Shown piece by piece: positions 6,157-9,546 of a stretch of DNA of 9,546 nt. This stretch comes from Candidatus Binatia bacterium (lineage in GTDB: Bacteria; Desulfobacterota_B; Binatia; UBA9968; JAJDTQ01), in contig JAJDTQ010000003.1 of assembly GCA_022827045.1 (NCBI GenBank), forward strand, positions 1 to 9,546, given 5' to 3'. The first letter of the stretch is position 1. Each line of letters begins with the position of its first letter. The position numbers and the translations under genes were made by a program. The notes under the pieces are model-generated. The model worked only from the letters and a program-made list of their open reading frames with translations, did no database searches and had not been told where the DNA came from.

Positions 6157-6489
6157 CTCAATATGTCACCTTCCAACCTCGCACACCCACCACCGGTTGA
6201 ACCGATGATCGTATTCCGGCCATGCCGTCTACCTGTAGACTTTCGCGTCTGGATCGCCAGCGCTAGAGGCCACGGCTCGTCAACGCGGGTCCGCGCGTTC
6301 TTCGTCAACGAATTCCTTGGGAGTCTTGCACTCCACCGTCAGAAGCAGTAGATGTTGCTGCTCGTACGCCGCGGTACCGAGAATCGCCGGAGCCGGGAAG
6401 CTGCACCAGCGATCGTCCGAGAAGAACTGCGGCCGTCGCCGGAGGATTCACCTCAGGGAACCGTCAGCAATCCAACAGGAGCCGAGTAC
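6157..6489. other. Gene-free stretch with two short palindromes
   Basis: No convincing gene is seen on either strand in these 333 bp. An open frame begins at an ATG at 6352 and joins the next gene, but it lacks a ribosome site there. Two near-perfect palindromes lie close together: CGGTTGAACCG (6194-6204) and GTCTACCTGTAGAC (6227-6240). They could be operators for the downstream pair, though they are about 250-300 nt upstream of it. No intrinsic terminator with a T-tract follows the metallopeptidase gene. Confidence 0.45.
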
Positions 6490-7476
6490 ATGCCCCCAAG
6501 TCTTCGTATAATACGCTACCTCGTAGCGGCGTCCTTATTGCTCGTAGCCACGGCAGCCCAGACTTATGCGGACCAGTGCCCGATGGCGAAAGAAGGGAAG
6601 GAGGACGGTGACATCGACAGCGGGAGATACACTTTTACTTGGGAATCCTGGAAGAAACGACGCACATCCAAAACCGAACCGACGAAGTTCGTATTTGGAC
6701 GTTGTATCGAAAATCGCCATCGCAACCCATTATGGACGCACTGGAAGGGTATACTCGCCAGCGGTTGGACCGACGGACACGATCGAAGGCTGAGGCGCGT
6801 CACGCAAAACTCCGCCTCGGACGAAAAACGGACAAAGGAACTCTGGTACGGCGACAACCGTGACCAGTTGCAACACGTATCAACAACATGCTGGAAAGAC
6901 GAGGCAGCATGCGATTCGCCCGGATCCACCGCCACGAGTGACTCATCAGAGCCGACAAGCGGCACTACACAAGATCGCGACAGTTCGAGCGTCACCGACG
7001 AACGGGCAGCATTGCGAAAGGCTTTTAATGGTGGTCGACCCATCCGAATCACTAACTATGATGAAGTTTTCGTCCCTGTGAGCCGGGACAAACCACTACG
7101 GTCGTTGGTTCGACTCGGCATCGCCATGACCTCCTCCGTCGAACTATCGCGACAAATACAATACGTGCTTACGGTTTGGTTCCGCGCGAAGGACAGGGAA
7201 AAGCTTAAACGTTTCGGTGATTTTGCTGTCCCGAGGTTGGCCTCTCTACGGTTCCGCGATCCACGGTTACCGGACCGGTTTCGGGAGCCAGTGGCGGTCG
7301 ATGGAAAGCCCAAAGTGATCACGAAGAAAAGAATGATCGGAACCTCGATAAAAGTTCGACAAAAATTTAGGAACATAAACCAAGTGCTCTTTGCAACCAC
7401 CTCGTTGCTCGTAAACGACTTTCGCGGCAACGAGGTGAGCCAGGTTCCAATGGCGGTCTATATGGTCGGTCGGTAG
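6490..7476 (+). CDS. Secreted/periplasmic protein of unknown function
   Basis: 328 residues, not recognised. The ATG at 6490 is preferred because AGGAG lies 8 nt before it and the protein then begins with a classical Sec signal: RIIRY, a hydrophobic core (LVAASLLLVATAA, 11-23) and a plausible cleavage site after Ala27 (T-Y-A/D). The longer ATG start at 6352 would bury the signal peptide. The mature protein has four cysteines (30, 72, 134, 141), an even number compatible with disulfides. Its N-terminal part is Trp-rich (residues 51, 54, 82, 85, 93, 119, 135). A Ser/Thr-rich linker (about 143-165) leads to a basic C-terminal domain (about 166-328). It is separated by one base from the following membrane gene, so the two are probably cotranscribed. 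Codon and base use are more AT-rich than the flanks. It could be an accessory defence gene or unrelated cargo. Confidence 0.68.
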   Translation: MPPSLRIIRYLVAASLLLVATAAQTYADQCPMAKEGKEDGDIDSGRYTFTWESWKKRRTSKTEPTKFVFGRCIENRHRNPLWTHWKGILASGWTDGHDRRLRRVTQNSASDEKRTKELWYGDNRDQLQHVSTTCWKDEAACDSPGSTATSDSSEPTSGTTQDRDSSSVTDERAALRKAFNGGRPIRITNYDEVFVPVSRDKPLRSLVRLGIAMTSSVELSRQIQYVLTVWFRAKDREKLKRFGDFAVPRLASLRFRDPRLPDRFREPVAVDGKPKVITKKRMIGTSIKVRQKFRNINQVLFATTSLLVNDFRGNEVSQVPMAVYMVGR

Positions 7477-7477
7477 C

Positions 7478-7942
7478 GTGGCGGAGCGGGGTACGGTTGT
7501 GGCGTTTTTGAAGGGCTTGGCGGCTTGGGGTCCGCTGACAGTCGCGGCTGCGCTTGCTCCACATCTTGATCAACTTGTATCGTTTCCACTTATTTCAGAC
7601 TACTGGCAGCCAAATCTTGACCGGACCGCCGCGTTGGTTGCAAGTTTTGCTTCCATCGTCACGTATGCACTGGGATGTCGAACGACCCTCCTGCGGATAC
7701 GAAGAGTTGTAAAGTTCTTTGTAGTAGTGTTTGGCGTCGCTTTTCTTACATGTATCTTCTTGCAGATCCATGATGTTTCGGCCCACCTGTCCGGTCGGTT
7801 CCTTAAGGACATAGTTGTTTATGTTCATGTCGTCGTGTACGTCGGAATGTTCGTATCGTTTGCCGTTGTACTGGTGGGAGGGTATTTTCTCACGCCGGCA
7901 CGCAAAGACAAGCCTAGCAGGTTGTTGAAAAAGTCTATCTGA
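7478..7942 (+). CDS. Four-helix membrane protein of unknown function, 3' end replaced by IS sequence
   Basis: 154 residues, no recognised family. Hydrophobic segments lie at about 6-27, 50-67, 77-97 and 112-138, with short basic loops (RTTLLRIRR at 68-76, ARKDK near the end). This is an integral inner-membrane protein with probably four crossings. It starts with GTG one base after the stop of the secreted-protein gene and has no strong ribosome site, so it is likely translated by coupling. From base 7920 its last codons coincide with a sequence typical of an IS terminal repeat, so the natural C-terminus may have been lost and the visible one (LLKKSI) is insertion-derived. Small multi-helix proteins beside CBASS loci can be pore-forming effectors, but nothing in the sequence proves this. 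Confidence 0.65.
   Translation: MAERGTVVAFLKGLAAWGPLTVAAALAPHLDQLVSFPLISDYWQPNLDRTAALVASFASIVTYALGCRTTLLRIRRVVKFFVVVFGVAFLTCIFLQIHDVSAHLSGRFLKDIVVYVHVVVYVGMFVSFAVVLVGGYFLTPARKDKPSRLLKKSI
7920..7935 (+). repeat. IS terminal inverted-repeat-like sequence (left end of IS remnant)
   Basis: GGTTGTTGAAAAAGTC resembles the terminal repeats seen on many IS5/IS1182-like elements, read inward at the left end. The transposase fragment lies just to its right in the matching orientation. No inverted partner (GACTTTTTCAAC) is seen to the right, so the other end is missing. Family resemblance is from memory. Confidence 0.45.
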
Positions 7943-8316
7943 CGCGGACAAGTATAATCGTATGTTCGTACCGAGGTGGAGGAATCGATGGGAGGCACGG
8001 ATCTGTAGGTGCCGACAAGGGGTACGATACCGGTGACTTTGTCCAGGGGTTGCGCTGGGCGAACGTCAGTCCTCACGTGGGGTAGAACGACACCCACCGG
8101 CGGTCGGCCATTGACCACCGCACCACCCGCCACCCTGGCTACGCTCAGAGCCATCGAGTGCGCAAGGCGATCGAGGAAGCCTTCGGCTGGGCCAAGACCG
8201 TCGGCGGGTTGCGCAAACTCAAGCATCGGGTGCTTCCGAAGGTGGACGTCCAGTTCACCCTGATCTTCGGTGCCTACATCTTGGGGCGGCTGCGTACTCT
8301 GTCAGTCGGCACATGA
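7942..8316 (+). pseudogene. Transposase C-terminal fragment (IS5-like), with internal stop
   Basis: Read in the frame with codons starting at 8005, the translation is a recognisable IS5-type transposase C-terminus. It runs VGADKGYDTGDFV (8005-8043), then PHVG, an in-frame TAG at 8083-8085, then NDTHRRSAIDHRTTRHPGYA, IEEAFGWAKTVGGLRKLKHR (8173-8232) and GAYILGRLRTL, ending with TGA at 8314-8316. The stop replaces a position that is glutamine in relatives (PHVxQN), a one-base CAG to TAG change. No start codon or N-terminal catalytic aspartate region exists upstream, since the frame opens directly from the terminal repeat area. The E in IEEAFGWAK is the likely DDE glutamate. Non-functional. Confidence 0.82.
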
Positions 8317-8785
8317 CCACGCTTCCCGGGCGGTCGTACCCCTGCGCCACGGTCGTTGGCATGGCAAGACCCCGAAAAACCCCTATCCCATACCGTCGTG
8401 GGGCTGCTTCCCTTTGCATCCGTCACCACACTCAAATCCGTGGTTTTCCCACGGCCTGCTAGGGGACCAGCCGGCCATTCGCACTTCCCTGCCTCACTTC
8501 CTTCTACGGTCGACTTCCGGCTGCAAACCTCCCCGTCCGTATCTGCAACAATACCACCATCCGAACCAAGACGATGGGGTTAGCAATCCGTAGCGTGCCC
8601 AACAACAGTACCGTTCCTTCCCCAAGTCCCCTTTTCGCCCTTGCGTTGCGGCTCGCATCCATAGCGGCCCAGGAATAAACCGCTGACGGGATTGGACGAC
8701 CATGCCTTGGACAGGCATGCCAGCCCGGTCTCCAGCCACACATCGACCGGGCCCTTCGGCCTCCTCCTACACGCGGCCTGCCCGT

Positions 8786-8799
8786 GGGAGCTCGTGGCC
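8786..8799 (+). repeat. 14-bp direct repeat, right copy (GGGAGCTCGTGGCC)
   Basis: Exact, same-strand copy of the sequence at 1570-1583, about 7.2 kb away. It sits just upstream of the hairpin leader of the two-helix membrane gene. Confidence 0.5.
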
Positions 8800-8811
8800 A
8801 GCTAGGGCCGA

Positions 8812-8842
8812 GCGAGTCCCTCGGAGTCCGAGGTCGGGCTCC
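8812..8842 (+). promoter_or_regulatory. Hairpin leader element, copy 1
   Basis: GCGAGTCCC is followed by an 8-bp stem (GGAGTCCG 8823-8830 with CGGGCTCC 8835-8842, one G-T pair) closed by the loop AGGT. A nearly identical element precedes the next gene (9350-9379). It lies 35 nt before the start codon of the two-helix gene, so it would be in the 5' leader. There is no T-tract, so it is not a simple terminator. Confidence 0.5.
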
Positions 8843-8877
8843 GGCAAATCCCGGCGGCAGAGTGGAGGCCATGAACC

Positions 8878-9255
8878 ATGACGAGCACATTTACAACTCA
8901 GGACGGAAGCCCGGCCCCGGACCGCACCGTGCGCCCGACCACCTGGCGCGCCCGCGCCTTCGTGCTCGGCGGGCTCGCCCTCGCCGCCGTGTACACCGCC
9001 GCCATCCTCGCGCTCGACGCCGGCGTGGAACACGTCGGCCCGCTCTGGATGGCGGCCATTGCCTGGACCTTCGCCGCCAGCCTCGCAGGCGCTCTGTGGC
9101 GCGGTTTCCGTCACCGCGACTGGTCCGCGTTCTCCCGTTACGAGCTACCGGAAGACGACGGCGAATTACACGAGTTCACTTTCAAGACAGGCCGATATTC
9201 CTGGCTCCGCAAAATGGAGGACGAGCTGCTCCACGACGACCGTCATCTTCGCTGA
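8878..9255 (+). CDS. Small two-helix membrane protein, mobile-element backbone type
   Basis: 125 residues. A polar N-terminus with Arg-rich TTWRARAF (21-28) is followed by two hydrophobic helices (about 27-46 and 54-73) and a cytosolic-looking C-terminal part. That part contains HRDWSAFSRYELPEDDGELHEFTFKTGRYSWLRKMEDELLHDD (79-121). GGAGG lies 9 nt before the ATG at 8878; the ATG at 8871 is in another frame and gives no protein. The style of the sequence recalls uncharacterised proteins carried on alphaproteobacterial plasmids and ICEs, but I do not recognise a named family. Very GC-rich, unlike the block to the left. It is followed by a 155-bp gap with a second hairpin leader, so the next gene appears separately controlled. 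Confidence 0.8.
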   Translation: MTSTFTTQDGSPAPDRTVRPTTWRARAFVLGGLALAAVYTAAILALDAGVEHVGPLWMAAIAWTFAASLAGALWRGFRHRDWSAFSRYELPEDDGELHEFTFKTGRYSWLRKMEDELLHDDRHLR

Positions 9256-9349
9256 TCCGTCGCGGCGGCGGTCCCGCCTGCCGGGCCCGGGCGCTCCGGC
9301 CTCACCAACACGCCGCCGGCCGCCGGGAGGTGGTGGTCGGCGGGGCGGG

Positions 9350-9379
9350 GCGAGTCCCGGGGGTCCGAGGACGGACTCC
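9350..9379 (+). promoter_or_regulatory. Hairpin leader element, copy 2
   Basis: GCGAGTCCC is followed by a stem in which GTCCG (9363-9367) pairs with CGGAC (9372-9376) around the loop AGGA, extendable by four further pairs. It is the counterpart of 8812-8842. The two differ at several places, and the changes inside the stem keep pairing. It lies 31 nt before the next start codon. Confidence 0.5.
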
Positions 9380-9410
9380 CCCACGCCACCCCCCACGGAG
9401 GTTGCCCGCC

Positions 9411-9546
9411 ATGCCCGACACGAACATTACCGAAGATCATCGCCGCGCGTTCGAGGCCCTGACCAGCGGCCGGTTCCAAAACTTCTGCCTCGTCAGTTGC
9501 TTCGTCGACGGCGAACCAACCGCGGCCATCGCCGCCGTCAACATCA
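9411..9546 (+). CDS. Backbone-type hypothetical protein, N-terminal 45 codons (runs off right edge)
   Basis: ATG at 9411 with GGAGG 9 nt upstream; the frame is open to the window end. The visible segment is HRRAFEALTSGRFQNFCLVSCFVDGEPTAAIAAVN (10-44): a helix then two strands. This opening is reminiscent of short uncharacterised proteins common on alphaproteobacterial plasmids and ICEs. No function can be given. It shares the hairpin leader type with the preceding gene, suggesting common control. Confidence 0.72.
   Translation, partial: MPDTNITEDHRRAFEALTSGRFQNFCLVSCFVDGEPTAAIAAVNI

Larger units (their letters stand above)
7920..8316 (+). mobile_element. Degenerate IS5-like insertion sequence remnant
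   Basis: This comprises the left-terminal-repeat-like sequence at 7920, about 25 bp of unassigned sequence, and only the C-terminal third of a transposase gene. The N-terminal part of the gene and the right end are absent, so the element cannot move by itself. It separates the defence-type block on the left from the backbone-like genes on the right. Boundaries are approximate, especially the right one. Confidence 0.65.
8317..8870. other. About 550 bp without a recognisable gene
   Basis: Several open frames exist on both strands but none gives a recognisable protein; compositions look like random GC-rich translation. A hairpin with a perfect 6-bp stem (CATGCC 8701-8706, GGCATG 8714-8719, 7-nt loop) and the right copy of the 14-bp repeat lie here. 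The stretch may be decayed DNA between the IS remnant and the next backbone gene, plus that gene's promoter and leader. Confidence 0.45.

Noticed and set aside
6352..6489. Upstream ATG start for the secreted protein
   Set aside because: It has no ribosome site and would place 46 charged residues ahead of a clear signal peptide.
8270..8890. Short open frames after the IS remnant on both strands
   Set aside because: No ribosome sites, recognisable domains or consistent composition; Pro/Arg/Gly-rich translations typical of non-coding GC-rich DNA.
1..9546. CRISPR array, tRNA or rRNA gene
   Set aside because: No regularly spaced repeats, cloverleaf-like segments or rRNA-like conserved stretches were seen by eye on either strand.

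Overview
The window looks like an accessory region of a GC-rich proteobacterium. An alphaproteobacterial plasmid or integrative element is the best guess. This rests on the style of the small backbone-type proteins at the right end, a DUF4102-type tyrosine integrase at the left end and generally high GC. Composition changes along the window (judged by eye, not computed). The truncated VWA gene (548-1507) and the right-hand genes (8878 onward) are very GC-rich. The block from about 1700 to 7940 is visibly less so, and the two-gene module at 6490-7942 is the least GC-rich.

Layout: (1) 1-381, minus strand: N-terminal 127 codons of a phage/P4-type tyrosine integrase running off the left edge, with a tandem 11-bp repeat and a candidate promoter just upstream. 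(2) 548-1507, plus strand: the VWA-like C-terminal half of a DUF2201-type protein whose N-terminal domain is missing. (3) 4656-1703, minus strand: a compact three-gene CBASS anti-phage operon, reading CapV-like patatin phospholipase, then CD-NTase (cGAS-like cyclic-oligonucleotide synthase), then a stand-alone E2-like protein with a SEC-C-like zinc motif. This is the 'short type II' architecture (E2 without an E1/JAB protein). (4) 4892-6156, plus strand, divergent from the CBASS operon: an XRE-family helix-turn-helix protein overlapping an ImmA/IrrE-type HExxH metallopeptidase, matching the CapH/CapP regulatory pair known from CBASS loci. The 235-bp divergent intergenic region contains a perfect 7-bp inverted repeat that could be the CapH operator. 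(5) 6490-7942, plus strand: two adjacent genes I do not recognise, a secreted four-cysteine protein and a four-helix membrane protein. (6) 7920-8316: a degenerate IS5-like insertion-sequence remnant whose terminal-repeat-like sequence forms the last codons of the membrane gene. (7) 8878-9546: two short backbone-type genes (a two-helix membrane protein and the start of another), each preceded by the same hairpin element.

How the genes work together (inference from family knowledge): on phage infection the CD-NTase would make a cyclic oligonucleotide that activates the CapV phospholipase, which degrades the inner membrane and aborts infection. The E2 protein would act on the CD-NTase to license its activity. 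CapH would repress transcription until the CapP protease cleaves it under DNA-damage or ssDNA stress. The block appears to be a cargo island in a mobile-element backbone. A 14-bp exact direct repeat (1570-1583 and 8786-8799) brackets it.
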